In this document: positions 24,766 to 37,857 of the stretch, piece by piece | How the letters are laid out: every line of letters begins with the position of its first letter | Numbering within the stretch: position 1 is the stretch's first letter | Made by a program: the position numbers and the translations under genes | Source: Apis mellifera | Taxonomy: Eukaryota; Arthropoda; Insecta; Hymenoptera; Apidae | DNA: 64,000 bases | NCBI RefSeq assembly: GCF_003254395.2 | Contig: NC_037643.1 | Coordinates: 17,535,463 to 17,599,462 of the forward strand | Reading direction: 5' to 3' | Notes under the pieces: model-generated | The model's input: the letters and a program-made list of their open reading frames with translations, nothing else | Told to the model about the DNA's origin: nothing | Database searches by the model: none

Positions 24766-24791
24766 CCGCCGCCGCGGGTAGACGGCGGCGG
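24766..24791. repeat. GC-only inverted repeat, 9-bp stem
   Basis: CCGCCGCCG (24766-24774) is followed by an 8-base loop and then its exact reverse complement (24783-24791). It sits in a CCG/GCC-rich patch. Open frames read it as Pro or Ala/Gly runs, but no gene is supported. Confidence 0.88.
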
Positions 24792-26267
24792 CACCGCGAC
24801 GTCAAATGGAAAATGTGCCGCGGGGTTAACGGAGACCACACCACACCAACCCCATCTTCGCCAGAAATTACGTTCCTTTCTTCCTCCCTTCCCTCTTTCG
24901 ATCCTCCTTTCGATACGTCCGAACGATCTCCTCCACCCTCTTTTCCCTCCACGATCAATCATTTTCGAATTACTATTCGAATCCAGAGTTGCAATGACTA
25001 TGGAAAAGTCGTAGCGAAGATTTAAATTTTAATTCTTAGCTCGCGAGGGTCTCTAACGAGAATTTCTCGAGATTCGAAGGGATTAAACTGACTGATCCGG
25101 CCGCGTACCGAATTGGCGGTGAATTGGCGGGGAAACGCGTCTTGGGCCGTTTTCGGTCGGGAGCGATAAGTCGGTAGAGATGAGTGGCACGATATTATTG
25201 TTATTATTGTTGCGGTTACATCGGCCACGATCACTCAAACTCGTTAAAACTTTCGGCATTAGCAGCGAGCCTGCACGGACTTTGACCCGCGCTCGTTCCA
25301 CCCTCCTTTTCGTGCACTTCGTCTCAAACCGCTATCGGCCACGCACACGTATTCGAATCCTACCCCCTTCCTCCGTTCGATCCTCGCGCTTCGAATACGA
25401 AAGAAAGACAATTATTCGTTTCGCCTCCTTTACTTTTTTTTCCAACGTGGAATTTGAGGAGAATCTAGGAATACGAAATTAATCGACCGTTCCTCATCCA
25501 CCTTATTCACGGTTGTGTGGAAACTGGCGCGCAACACGAGGCCGTGGGGGGCGTTACGAAGCGGAGGAGCTCGTACGAAGGAATGGCGATATAAAAATAG
25601 ATAGGAGCCGATGGAAGGGGGGAGAAAAAAGGAAAGGAAAGGAAGAAAGACACGGAGGAAACGAGGAAGGAGGAGGGGGAGGGATGTATGGAGATTTCGA
25701 GTCATGCGATTCAACTATAAAACTCGGCGAGTTTTGCAGCTTTCTCCCCCTTTTCTCCACCCGTTATTTACTACAGTTCGACCGCCTTATCTTATCCACC
25801 TCCGCTCCTCGATCAAAAAGAAGAGGATTTTTCGAAGGAACCTCCGAGAGATAATTTTAATATATCTGATAATTCCTGCTCGTCGAGAGTTTGAGATACG
25901 CGTCAAAGCTGCGCCGTGTAGTATCCGCAGAGTTAATCAGGGGTCGGTTTCTCGCGATTCTCCGACGTTTCCATTGAGACGTTGACCTTTCACCCTCCCC
26001 TCGAAAGGAGGATTCGACTGGCCATTCGAGAGTGTCCACGGGGCACGGTGTAACACGGTGTTAACGGAGGCTTTGAGGATCAGAGCGACGTCGCGCAGTG
26101 TTCCGCGGAGGGCCGGCCGACCAAGACGACGGTTTGTCGTCCAAATGTCGGGAATAAACGATAAACAGGCGGCGGGAGGGGAGGATAGGAGAACATCAGA
26201 GGGAAGCTCTTCTCGGTATCTAGCCGTGAGCTCAATAGCGTTTCTAAGACGGCGAGAGTCCTTCCTC

Positions 26268-26287
26268 GAATATATATATATATATTC
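26268..26287. repeat. (AT)n microsatellite bounded by GA/TC
   Basis: An AT run whose ends make the whole stretch nearly self-complementary, so it could extrude as a hairpin. Confidence 0.8.
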
Positions 26288-26514
26288 ATGTATACCCACG
26301 GTGTAATTGAATGCATACACACCGGCCTCGCTCATCCGCTTCACACCGACGCTCGATGTACAACCACGGAACGATCGTACTCGTCGTATAAACGCGTTTT
26401 CCCGGCCGGATCTCAATCTTACCTAGAAATGTAATTACGCTCAATGGACAGACGGTATTCCCGGTGACAGATAAAATTATATCGAATGGAATGGAATTTG
26501 GAACTGCGTTCTCC

Positions 26515-26538
26515 AGAGAGAGAGAGAGAGAGAGAGAG
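26515..26538. repeat. (AG)12 microsatellite
   Basis: A pure GA dinucleotide run. Confidence 0.9.
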
Positions 26539-29500
26539 ATTCTCGTCGTTATTACGATATCACAAGTTTAAGATCGAAGATGAAATCGATGAAAGAGTAA
26601 GAATTAAAAAATTCTGTCCACGGATGATAAACGATTGCAATGAATGGAAACGGAATGATCTTTCCTCTTCGATATTCGAGAATTATCTCTGGACGAAAAT
26701 TGGTGGATTTCTTGGGCGAACGATCGGCGAAGGGAGGAGAGAGGGGAGAGGGTTTGGTTGGCACAAACGCTTTCGCTATCAGTTGGCTGTGGCAGCGAAG
26801 CCTATCCATCCATACTACAATGCGGAGAGATATTAATTATGAGATATTACGATAAGAGGCGAACAATACACCCGTATTGAATGAGAGATATCCTCCTACC
26901 GTTCCGTCGCACGGAGCCCGAGTGGTGTCTTACCGCCCTCTTCAACACACCGCCGAACACATCGCGTCCGACGTGCATATCCTTCGCGCTGATAAGTGAC
27001 TCGCACGCGCGATTATAGATTTCCCCGAAACACGGCTCGTCTCTCTCTGCGCTCGACGGGTTAGAAATATTAATCGCCCCGCCCATAATCAATCCGACCG
27101 AATTTAACCAATTTTCCAAGCAAATAAATAAATATTCCCCTTTGAATTCTCTACGTTTCGAATCTCTTGAAGTAAACTCCTCCCCAAAGGCTTACCTTTG
27201 TAAAGTAATAAATAAATCTGGCAAGTCAAGGATCGATGGTAAAATAAGAGGATTGTAAAATTTTTAAACGAAGGAAGGAAGGAGGATCCTGAAGATCGAA
27301 GGGTGACGTCCGCTTTAATATTTGGAAAACCACGAATGTTCCGCATTCCTGCTTGTACTGGTTGGGGAGAAAATGATCGCGCGCTTCTGTCATTCCCAAT
27401 CGAGTCCCCCCCGATCGTTTTCTCGGCTACGGAATCAGTCGAATTCCTAAGAAGCGAAGTTTCGAACCCCCGACCCAATCGTAATCCGGTAGACCCTTGT
27501 CTACGAGGGGAGGGGAATTCTTCCAACGGATTCCACAGCCTCGAATCTTTGCGTTTCCCTTCGCGAAACACGCGGTATATTTATATCAAAATAATTTAAT
27601 CCATCCTCCTCGAGTATCGTTGCATTATATATATAAAATCGAGACACGATCTCTCTCGGCCATCTCTTTTCCCTACAAATTCTAATTGCCTCGGATTCCA
27701 CTCCTCTGTTCCACTATATTCTATTGAAAATACCGCTTTGACACGAGTGGACACTCCCTTGGACACAATATCGGGAGGATCCTTCTTTCCTTCTGGCATT
27801 TAAACCGAATAATACGAATGCCGGACATCCTCCAGATTTATTCCCCGATCCCCGTTTACCCAAGTTTCGCGAATCAAACTATCAATTTTTCCTTTTCTTT
27901 CTCATCTCCTCGCGAAATATCAGATCAGAGTATTCGTCGAGAAAGTATTTAAGGAGGGGGCAAAGTTGGGACAAAGTTGCGACCAGGCGTTAAACGGGTT
28001 TTAAGGGATACGTCTTTATCCGTCTTTATCCACGAGCGTTGAGCGGATGAGAGGAAGGAAGTTTGAACGAAAATTCTTCTTCCTTCTGAAACGAAAATAA
28101 AAAAATAGATAAATTAAACGAAGCTCTGAAAGCGAAAGAAGGGATAAATTACCACGAATAACACGTATCGATTGGATAGAAGAAGAGAGAGGGGGAGGGG
28201 GGAGGAGAAAGAGCACAGGGTTCGAAGCGACAGTCAGGATAGCAGAAGCTGAACAGGCAGGAGGTATCGCGATACTAGGAATTCGACAGTAGTAAACCCG
28301 CTACTAAATCTTGAACAATCAAACGTCCATTGTTTGCCTAGCTCTGTCAGTCGGCGGAATACCAATTCCCCCCCTCCACGATCCCCGATGTTGGTATACG
28401 CGCGGTTGTACGCGGATACACAAGAGGCACACACGAACGCCCTTCTCCCAAATTTCGTACATACACACACACACTCACGGTCGAGGACACGTATACACGC
28501 GAGCGGCGTCTCCTCGACTTCGGCAACGACCGAACCACGCGTAAGCATAGCACGTGGTGCGATCACAATGGAGAATTTGACTGCTTTTGATTTGGGGGGG
28601 AAACAATGGAGGCAGACGCTACTTACTTGCGCAGTTATTTCGGCAACCCCGCCGCCTATAATCTTCGCAGATTACCGCGAACCACGAGGAGGGAGGAGAG
28701 GAGAGACGGAATCGACGCGGTTTTACGCGGTCGATGCGACAACGTTTCGCGTACGTCGCAGAGAAACGTTATATTTCAGTACATCGAAGAATTTTTCTTC
28801 CCTTCCCTTCTCTTTTTTTCCACCCCTCCCTTCGAATGATAAATTGAAAATCGAGCAGGGGGAGGAATTTCCAGGAGAAATCCGGCGGAGGTGAAACGGA
28901 GGAGGAAGGAGAAGAGAGAGGGAGGATCGATAACGTTCCCTTTTACTTTTGGGGAAATGATCTAGCTTTGAAAGGCGCGGAAATCAGGTTCGCGGGTCGC
29001 GGTGTAAGCGGCACGCTCGCCAACTTGGCCTTTGTCTCGTTTCGGAACTGGCGCAGCGGCGGGCAAGAAAAGGAGAAACGGCGGGAGGGGCGATGGTGGT
29101 GGTGGGAGAAAGAGCGGGGGAGGCTATTACGTAGACGTAATTCAAAAGCGGGAACGTATGCTTCATTTATTAAAGAGATTGCCTCGAAAGATTGCTGTTT
29201 CGCGCATGGCTACGTCTCTCTGGCGCTGGCTCGGCTGGGCTGGCTCCCTTCACCAACCACGGCCGCCGCTTTCTACACAGCCGTCATCATTATTGTGTCG
29301 GTGCCGCTGCAGCAGGCATTCGAATTACGCCGCGTTTATATTCAATTTGTTTCTAGAAATTACAATTTGTCCGGAATTGGCGCAAGACGATGCGGCAGGA
29401 ATCGCGAGCAGCCTCTTTCCGCGTGCCTCACGGCGGTTGACACAATCTCAATCCTCCCCCCCGTTTTTGCCGCCTCATTTTCCACCCCGAATTTTCCGAT

Positions 29501-30431
29501 TCGAACTATTTTCGAGCGAGTTCTTCCCCCTACTCTTCGATTTTTATAAAATTAATAATAGTCTCGACAGATAAAACGTCGAAAATCTTGTGGAGAAACT
29601 AGGGTAAAAAATTGAGAGATCGTAGCAAACCGAAATGAGAGAGTTGGAAAGGGAGAGGGCCTATTAACCGGCAATTTGGGACGATTCGCAAGACATCAGA
29701 AGAATATATATATACACGGTTCGTATGTATACACGAATAAACATAATCAAACGCGGGTCTGGAGGCCACTTGAGCGAACACTCGGATCCGGCTACCCTTG
29801 CGTGAAAAAGGGGGAAGAGAACAGCGAGCAAACGCAACATCGGTCTCGTTACAAGTCGAGAGGGGGGATGGTAAAAGATACTCGGTTCTTTCTCGATTAC
29901 ACGATCGCGTGCATACAGATCGCATGTGCTTAATTCGAGTATGTCGTACTTTAGGCGGAAACGGATGAACCCGCGAGAAGGGGGAGGAGGAGGGAGGGAA
30001 AAAATTTCCAGATTCCCGGCCGACGATATTAAACGCGCCCGCCCCTCTCCCCCTACCTCCTCCTCCTCCGTATCGTCGTCGAACACCGATACGGTTCGAC
30101 GAGGGGCAAGGCGGCGGGGATGGTAAAAGTATCAAATAATTACCGCCAGTAGTCATTTCGTTTTCCCGGCCCGTTGCGCCCGTTGCAAGAAAAATATACA
30201 CGAACGCGCAATTTCTCTATGAAAAATCCTCCCGCGTTCGCCTGTGGGACAGATTAAAAAAGTTTCAATTCGCGAATGAGAACTCCCATTGAGTCCGCGC
30301 CGTTTCACGTAATAAAAGGTCATCCGCCTCTAAATTGCCGTAATTAAAAATAAATTTTCAACTCGCGCTCCGGCGAAACGGGCTCTTTCCACCCGATGTC
30401 CACCGCTGGATTTTCCACCATCGATTTTCCC

Positions 30432-30472
30432 TTTTTTTTTTTTTTTTTTTCATTTCGCCTATATATATATAT
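30432..30472. repeat. Poly-T tract followed by (AT)n
   Basis: About 19 T, a short spacer, then about six AT units. There is no adjacent coding or retroelement signature, so it is not called as a retroposon tail. Confidence 0.8.
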
Positions 30473-31773
30473 ACACTTACACACGCGCAAAGTGTTCGAA
30501 TTCGGAAGGAAATTCGGTTCTTCGATCTTATTACTCTTCTCGAGCTTTTTTTAAATGGAGCAACTCGCGAAAATATTCACGGACGATACATTATTCGAAC
30601 ACTCTTCTCCCGCGTACGTATACATACACGCGCGTTTCCCTACAGACATAACCACCCCTCCCTCTCTCTCTCCATATCGAGAGAGAGAAGCGAGGCGAGG
30701 GTGTACGTATTCACGTTGGCGTTCAGGATAGACAGGAAGGATAGGACGGAGGGGGGATGGGGGTGGTTTCGCGCTGTGCCCCGTCATAAAAGAGGCGTCC
30801 CTCCCCCCTCGCCCGCGCATCTGGGGGATCCTTAGAAATATTGGTTAGATTTACATATTTTAGCGTAAAGGGAAACACGAAAGGAGGATCGGCGGTGTTT
30901 GGCGGTCGCGGCGAGCTAGCTGTTGGAGGAGGAGGGGGAGGAGGAGGAGGAATCCAGTCGAGCTCGCTCGAATGCGGGTGGCTTCGCGGATGCTAAATAT
31001 TAATACCCACTACTAGTGTTCCTTTTATGCCCCGTCTACGCCCAACCCCTATCGCTCTTTTCCAACCCTCGCGCGCGTATCTCTCTTTTCTCTCCGTTTC
31101 TCTCCGGGTAGCCGGTGTCCCTTTGGAGGCGTTCGCCTGCGGCTTTCTCCGTTTCGATTCTCCGTTCCCACCACGCGCGTGTAATTCGAACGCGACAAAA
31201 GTTCTTCCTTCCTTCCTTTCATCCATTTATAATTTCCTTTCGCGACTTTTAAATTTCGCGAGGATCGTTTATCGAGATATTTCCCCCCTCCCCGTATCTT
31301 GCCCCTTTGTGAATGTTTGAAAAAAAGGAAAAAAGAGAGGGAAGGGAGAGGGGGATAAAATGGACGGCGAAGGCGCGACACGGAAAGCGGTTGAATCAGC
31401 CGCTGTTGTAGCGTTCACTTCAATAACGCAACATCGTCCTCATGCACGAAGGAACACAGTATGCGCCAATAGAATCTCCATATTGACAGCAATTACTTTT
31501 ACCCCGTGTCCGTCTGCGGCAATAACCGTTCTCAACCAAGGGTGATAACGGGCAAAAGGCAATCGGCAACCGGGTTCCTCCTCTCTTTTTCAGCGCAGGC
31601 CGAGGGATGATTTAAAAAGGCGATTGCAACAAGTCGACAACCCCCTCCCGCGCGTTGTACACAAAGGGTGTGTACAACGAGTCGCGTCGAAACGCGGAGC
31701 GCGCGATTCAATTAATAAAATTCATCCGAATGCGTCCATTAATTTCTTTTCTTTTTTTTTTCCTTTTATCTCT

Positions 31774-31811
31774 CCTTCCTTCCTTCCTTCCTTCCTTCCT
31801 TCCTTCCTTCT
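31774..31811. repeat. (CTTC)9 tetranucleotide repeat
   Basis: About nine perfect CTTC units. The preceding T-rich stretch extends the pyrimidine-only tract to roughly 65 bp on the plus strand. Confidence 0.9.
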
Positions 31812-32298
31812 CTTCGTTCGAGAGGAGGGGGGGGTGGGTTCGAGAGGGGAGAATCGAGTAGTCGCGTCGTTTAAAGGAAACCGTGTCGGGGGGGGGAAGG
31901 AAGAGAGGGTGGGTGCAAATAAGGCGGGTCTTCAGACCTCGAGTTGTAAATAAAAAACGAACGAACGAATAAATATCCGACAAGGAGCGACGGAGTCGAG
32001 TGGTTCCCGCCACGTTCCCCCCTCCTCCACTTCTTACTCGCGCCGGAGCAAGGGTTGATTCGACGACGTTTCGAGGACGATAACGGGCGGGAGAAGAAAG
32101 AGTCGCGACGCAAAAGAACGTTTTAATTAATATTATTCACTTCTTAACTAACGATCAAAAGAGAGAGCGTGCCACCGAAGCTTCCCGGAAGGAAACGGTC
32201 GAGCAAAGGAGAATCTTCTCAGCCTTCTTCCGTCCAACGTGTACACTTACGCGAACCATGCTCGCTTACGCGCCAATCTGCGCCCTTTGACGCTTCAC

Positions 32299-32317
32299 TT
32301 TTTTTTTTTTTTTTTTT
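32299..32317. repeat. Poly-T tract (19 T)
   Basis: A homopolymer run. No target duplication or element body was found next to it. Confidence 0.82.
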
Positions 32318-32850
32318 AAGCGGTTTCCTCTCGGTTTAATAATAAGAAAAGATATCCGTTCTTGTTTTTTCATCTCATCTCGAGAGAAGAGAATCCTCTT
32401 TTTTCCCTTGCGCCTTCCTCCATTCCAAAGGTGCGTAAAACATTCCTCCTTCTTTCCAATTAACTTCTCCCCTCCTCGAAATTTTCAATTTTCGATCGAA
32501 TTTCGCGCGTCACGTGCGCCGAAAACGATATCGCGTTATGGATCGAAAGGAAATGAAAAACAATCCGAAACCAATCAGTCCCTGATGGAGACCGCTACGC
32601 GAGAACAATGGCGACGAGGGGGAAAAGTTACCCCCGTAAAAAAAAAAAAAAGAATGGAAAAAATTCGAAATCTATGAATGCATCGAATCGGCGAGATGCA
32701 GGTTTCTCACGGGGGGAGGAGGAAATTGGATCGACGGAGGAGGGGGGAGGCAATTCCGGCGTGGGTCCGCTGCATCAATTTGCGCGAGACGCCGCCGTCT
32801 ACTTGACAAACGATCAAATTCTCTATGCAAAGAAATCTACTACGGGGCGA

Positions 32851-32875
32851 GGAGGGATGTATTCTCCATCCCTCC
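32851..32875. repeat. Inverted repeat, 9-bp stem
   Basis: GGAGGGATG (32851-32859), a 7-base loop, then CATCCCTCC (32867-32875), an exact reverse complement. Confidence 0.88.
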
Positions 32876-33563
32876 ATTCTCGGAGGGAATGCGTATATAT
32901 TTACTATATATATATATGTATATACACACCTTTTTCCACCGTCTTTCGAATACATTTCACGTGGCAGCCACGCGCTCGCCTCGCTCGTCATCCTCGTGTA
33001 TCCTTCGGGATATATTAGAATGGCGCGAGGCGAACGGAAACCGACAGATGATACATGAAGACGTCAAACGCGACGTGTGAGAAGAAGCGTGAAACGGAAG
33101 GAAGACGGATACGCGTCTTTGTTACTCGCGTAATTTCCTCGCTCGAAACTCGTGATAAAAATTTCATCGATCCCCTCCTCCTTCCAATAATTCCCTCTTC
33201 CGTGATTCCTGAATCGGGAAATCGCATTGAACGGGATAACTGGAGGGATATTCAATAAGGCAACGCGTATCCTCCGCAATTTTATTAAACTCGATAATCG
33301 ATTGTAAACCGGCATCGAAGCGTCTAAAGAGAGAGAGAGAGGGGATTATCGAACACTGGTTGGCAAAGGCGGAGGTATCTTTTTCGAGAGAGAGAGAGCG
33401 TCGTCGTGAAGCGGGCGAAGATGAAAGGTAGGCAGGCGCATAAAAGCTATTCCCAAATGCCGAGGCGGCCGCGATGGAATAGATTCGGTTTTGAAAGGGT
33501 AGAACCGCCACGGTCAGCGCTCGTATCAGCATCTACTTCTCCTCTCTACGGATGCAACGAAAC

Positions 33564-33592
33564 GATGGATGGATGGATGGATGGATGGATGG
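33564..33592. repeat. (GATG)7 tetranucleotide repeat
   Basis: About seven perfect GATG units. It is read as MDGWMDGW in one frame, which is a repeat artefact. Confidence 0.88.
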
Positions 33593-34466
33593 ACGTGCAA
33601 GAAGCGCACACACGCGATCCTTATATGCAGTCAATAGATAATACCGCGGGAGTTGTGTGAATACCTCCCGGCCCGAAGATCAAACAGCAAGCTAAACCGC
33701 TGTTTGTTTTTCATCACACCCCTGATCTCTTATGCAACCCCGGTTTTTATTCAGAATTTAGGTTAGGTTGGCCCGATACACGTACACGCACGTGTATATA
33801 TATATATAGATTCATAGATGCATCCGCGTTACATATCGACGTCTTTCGTTTCCTTTCCTTTCCTTTTCTCCCTTTTCTCCATCCTTCCTCCTCTTTTCCT
33901 CTCGTACTTGCCCTCTCAGAGACAACTATCCAGGGATACATCGAGAGTCGCACGCACACACACACACGGGCCCGGTGCCGATTCACCCTCGGGGATCCCT
34001 GTAGAACGAACGAACGCACGCACACAAGGCTGGGAGAGACGGCGACATATACACGCGGGATGTGTCTCGAAGGTACTGTCGTTGCAAATTACTTTGTCTC
34101 GCCCTGCCTGTTGGATAGCGAGCAACTTCAATTGGATTCGAACGCGTGCAAAGAAATTCTCGACGACGACAATTCCTCGTCGAAAATTCCGTATCGATTC
34201 TGGAGAAAAGAAAAATTCAACCCTCCTCCTCCTCCCCGTTACACCTTGGCCGATACGCGAAACGATGGCGGAAAAACGGGTTTATCCTCGCGCCACCGTG
34301 GGTTTCCGCGTTATTCCCACGCAACACACGCCAAAGTATCCGAGAGCATTATCTTCGTGCATAATGCATACCGAACCGGCAGCGGCAGAAGCAACCTCCC
34401 CCATTTACCGCGGGGCTTGGCTTCTCTCCGCGGCCGGCAGAGAGGGGGAGAGGAGCCAAGCTTTCG

Positions 34467-34488
34467 CTCTCTCTCTCTCTCTCTCTCT
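34467..34488. repeat. (CT)11 microsatellite
   Basis: A pure CT run inside the long chance open frame at 33818-34987. It contributes the poly-Ser/Leu part of that frame. Confidence 0.88.
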
Positions 34489-35401
34489 TCGACCGAAGCG
34501 TTATTTTATTTTTCGTTCGCGACTCAATAGCACCACCCTTACCTTTCCTCTCTCCCTCCTTCCCGTTACACCTCCTAACTCTCTCTCTCTTCTTCTCTTC
34601 TCGCGCGGGAGGATTCTTGCAGCGTGTATGACGGCGCGCGCGCGCGGCAGGATCGTGTGCTTCCGCGATGGAATCGGCCGCGAGTGGGAGGGGAGGATGC
34701 AAATACACCGAGTACTTAGCATTAAGTATTCAACGGAAGGGGATCACGTATTATCGCCCACTACCTCCATACGTTTATTTATTGCTACTCGTATCCTCGC
34801 GATGAAAAAACACCGGCTTATTCTCTCTCTCTCTCTTTTTCTCTTTCGATTGCTCGATCGATGCTCTCCTTCGAAATTTTTGCGAGGGAAACGGAGCGAG
34901 GAAGGGGAAAAAAAAGAGAAGAAAGAAAGGAAGGGAAGAGGAAAGGAAGAAGGAAGGGGAAGAGGTTGTTGTTTCGCAAACGGTTAGGAAACGGCTAACG
35001 CGGAGGATAAAGTGGTATCGGAACGAGACGATCGTCGAACAGATGCCGGGCCATAAAACAACCGCTTCCTCTTTCCCACCCCCTATCGCTCTATCCACCC
35101 CTGCGGAGAAAGCCAACTAGCGTTTCTCCTAATGGGTCAAGACAAACTGCGCCCCCGCCGTTCGGTGTTTAGTGTCTGGCTGCAGGGGTTGCCCACAGAA
35201 TTTCTTCCAATACCCATTATCTCGAAACTTTGTCTTCCTCTCTCTCGCCCTCCCTATTTTATTTCACTCGCGATGCACTCGCGATAACAACATTCCCCGT
35301 TTTATTTCTTCCGATCTTTGAAATCTCGAACAAAATCGATCCCATTTCTCCCTCCTTCTCGTTTTATCGATGAGAAAGAGAGAGACAGATCCAAACGAAT
35401 T

Positions 35402-35434
<33 letters not shown>
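35402..35434. repeat. (AT)n-(GT)n compound microsatellite
   Basis: About six AT units pass directly into about ten GT units. Confidence 0.9.
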
Positions 35435-35530
35435 AATTCGAAATCCGTATTTTCTCCGTGCCACTCCACAGTCATCCCTTTGTTCCTCTTTCTCTCGTCA
35501 ACTCCACCGTTTTCTTCTCCCCATCCCTCA

Positions 35531-35534
<4 letters not shown>

Positions 35535-35567
<33 letters not shown>
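35535..35567. repeat. (AT)16 microsatellite
   Basis: The longest pure AT run in the window, 33 bp. It is fully self-complementary. Confidence 0.92.
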
Positions 35568-35569
<2 letters not shown>

Positions 35570-36105
35570 AAGGAGAATACACCGAGTGAAAATGTATCGG
35601 GGTTCTGCATACATGAATAATATTGCGAATGCTAATACGCAAGATATATCGAACATCTGCGAGGACCGCGATCCCGAACCTCCTTCCACACACACACACG
35701 TATACACGCGCACACACGCGTATACACCCACCTTGATTACGGAAATCTGTAACTTCGTTAACAAATCCCGACCTCCGACTTGTCGACCCCGTCACCTGCC
35801 CATTCACGGATTTGAATTAATCGGTCTCGATACTCGTCCGTTTCTACTACTCCAAACGTAGTCCACGATTAAATAAAATGAGAGAAGAGGATATCTTTTC
35901 TTCCACGTTTCTTTTTTTTTTTTTCCTCAGGAAGAAATAATTGGCTACGCGTCACCACGCACCGAAAAATCGTAATCACCGTCGGGTCCAGGAGGAGAGG
36001 GAGGGGGTTATTTCTCATTAAAAACAAGGGATTCGCGGTTTGTCATTATCGTAGAAGTGGTTGGCTCTCCTTTGGGGCCGCTTGATACGGGGCAAAGAGG
36101 GCTCT

Positions 36106-36121
36106 CCCCCCCCCCCCCCCC
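36106..36121. repeat. Poly-C tract (16 C)
   Basis: The longest C homopolymer in the window. Its length may be imprecise in the assembly. Confidence 0.88.
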
Positions 36122-37844
36122 AAGTGGCGTCCCGGCATCAATATGCCGGCGGAGGAGAGCGGCGGGAACAAACGAGAGTCATTGAGAGGTGTCACTTCGT
36201 GGCATATTCGTTTGTATTTTCCGGGTTGCTCGTTACTATCCAACGCCACGCGATCCGCATTGTCACTGAGCGTCGGCCGCACTCGAGTGCTCCAACCCGG
36301 CAAATTACAAATAATCAGGAGCCACCACCACCATCACCATCCAGTCGCTTCTCTCCAGCGTCATCATCATCGTCCTCCTCCTCCTCCTCCTTTCGCCTCG
36401 ACACTTTCGCCTCCCCTCTCGACCAACGTTTCGATTCATTTTTTCCACCGATATAACGATCCTCGTCGACGGGATCCGCCTGAATGGAAACCTTGACGGC
36501 CCTTGTCTGCTGGAAGGAAAGGAGACAATCGTTTCGAGAGGCCAGCTCCGACCCTAGTCTCCGCTTCGTGTAAACAAAACGATACAGGCGCGCAAATTTT
36601 GCGGGGTGGATCGTTATTAATTAGCGACTTGTTTGAATCGGTATGCAAAGAGAGGATCGATTCGAAATTTTTCCAAGTCGCACGATGGACGGAGATACGC
36701 TGTATCTGTTTGTGCATCGCGCGCGTACCATCGTTTCCATCGCGGAGGAAACACAGCTTTGAGCTATTGTTGCTGGCGTTTACGTTAATTGGTAATTTGA
36801 CGAAACCCGCGGTCCGTCTCGATCCCGTAAACCCACGCGCAACGGGGGCGAACGTGGTGGAAACGAGGTAGCCGAGGGCGAGTGTGATTTCTCGCGGAAT
36901 CGGAGGAGATTGACCCTCCATTTCGGCGTGGAACGTGTAATTTGGATTTAACATCCCGACCCAACGACCCGAAGATCGTTCCGCGAGCAAGTATTAATAT
37001 TCCGCTCGCGGATTCGACGAACGGTATTTCGACCAATTATTATTATTATTATTCATTTCCTGCAAAAAGTAGTTGTAGTTTAACGTAACGATTTTTCTCT
37101 TTTCTTCTTTCCCAAAATGGATTTCCGAGATTCTAAGAATAAGAGGAATTTGAGAAATCGAGGAAAATAGATATTGGCGAGCGAAATTTTCGACCGACGT
37201 CCTTTAGCGGATCGCGTTTAGCTCATAAACGCAACGTAGCCCAAAGCCATATCGACTACTAAGCGGCGTGTAGCAGCGAATATAGCTCTCTCTCGGTATA
37301 TGCAGTGTATACGCCCGTAATTACCTTTACCCTTAATTATCTATCCAATTAGCCTCGAGCTATTATGATTAAACCTATACTGTAAGTTTATAATAACAAT
37401 TAGTTACTATCGACCGCCTCCGCGTCCTCATAATTCTCACTTTCCGACCCGGATCGTGCCTCGTCAAATCTCGCAATTTGCGAGCCGATCGCGTCCCCCC
37501 TCCCCTCTACTCTACTTTTCCTTCCACGAATACGGATTCGCTCGAGTTTGATCGTCGAACGACTCCTCTCCCCTCCATCGAAATTCTACGCGACGTGTTA
37601 TTTAATCGTCGTCGGGTCGGGTGGAAAGGAACGAGCCGAAAAAACGAATAAACGTTTAATTAATCATCGCGCGCGTTGGAGAAACTCACGGTGCATGCTT
37701 GCTTTACAGGCAGGAGGATCGAGAATAAAGTTTCCGAGGCGAGGAATCGTCGTATTTTTTTAAATACGACGGCGAAGACGCGAAATAAAAAGGACACTCG
37801 ACAGAAATATGGCGCTCGTTAATTTACCTCGCTCCCTCTCGCCT

Positions 37845-37857
37845 CCCCCCCCCCCCC
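37845..37857. repeat. Poly-C tract (13 C)
   Basis: A C homopolymer at the end of a CT-rich patch. Confidence 0.85.

Larger units (their letters stand above)
21424..33817. other. Noncoding DNA, no gene recognised
   Basis: About 12.4 kb with no supportable gene. It contains TTTC, CT, GA, AT, poly-T, CTTC and GATG simple repeats (main ones listed) and GC-rich hairpins at 24766 and 32851. Open frames of up to 200 codons, for example 29599-30201 on the minus strand and 28968-29549 on the plus strand, overlap others on the opposite strand. They show no domain or family motif that I recognise. Short exons without recognisable motifs cannot be excluded. Confidence 0.55.

Noticed and set aside
27450..27500. 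Minus-strand GGTTCGAAAC word resembling a tRNA T-arm
   Set aside because: The flanking five bases do not pair with each other.
30432..30472. Poly-T as the tail of a minus-strand retroposon
   Set aside because: No element body, reverse-transcriptase sequence or target duplication is seen.
33758..33767. TTAGGTTAGG, two units of the insect telomere repeat
   Set aside because: Only two units, expected by chance. No further units nearby.
35915..35935. T-run followed by CAG resembling a 3' splice site
   Set aside because: No convincing exon or coding frame follows it. Pyrimidine tracts ending in AG are common in this window.
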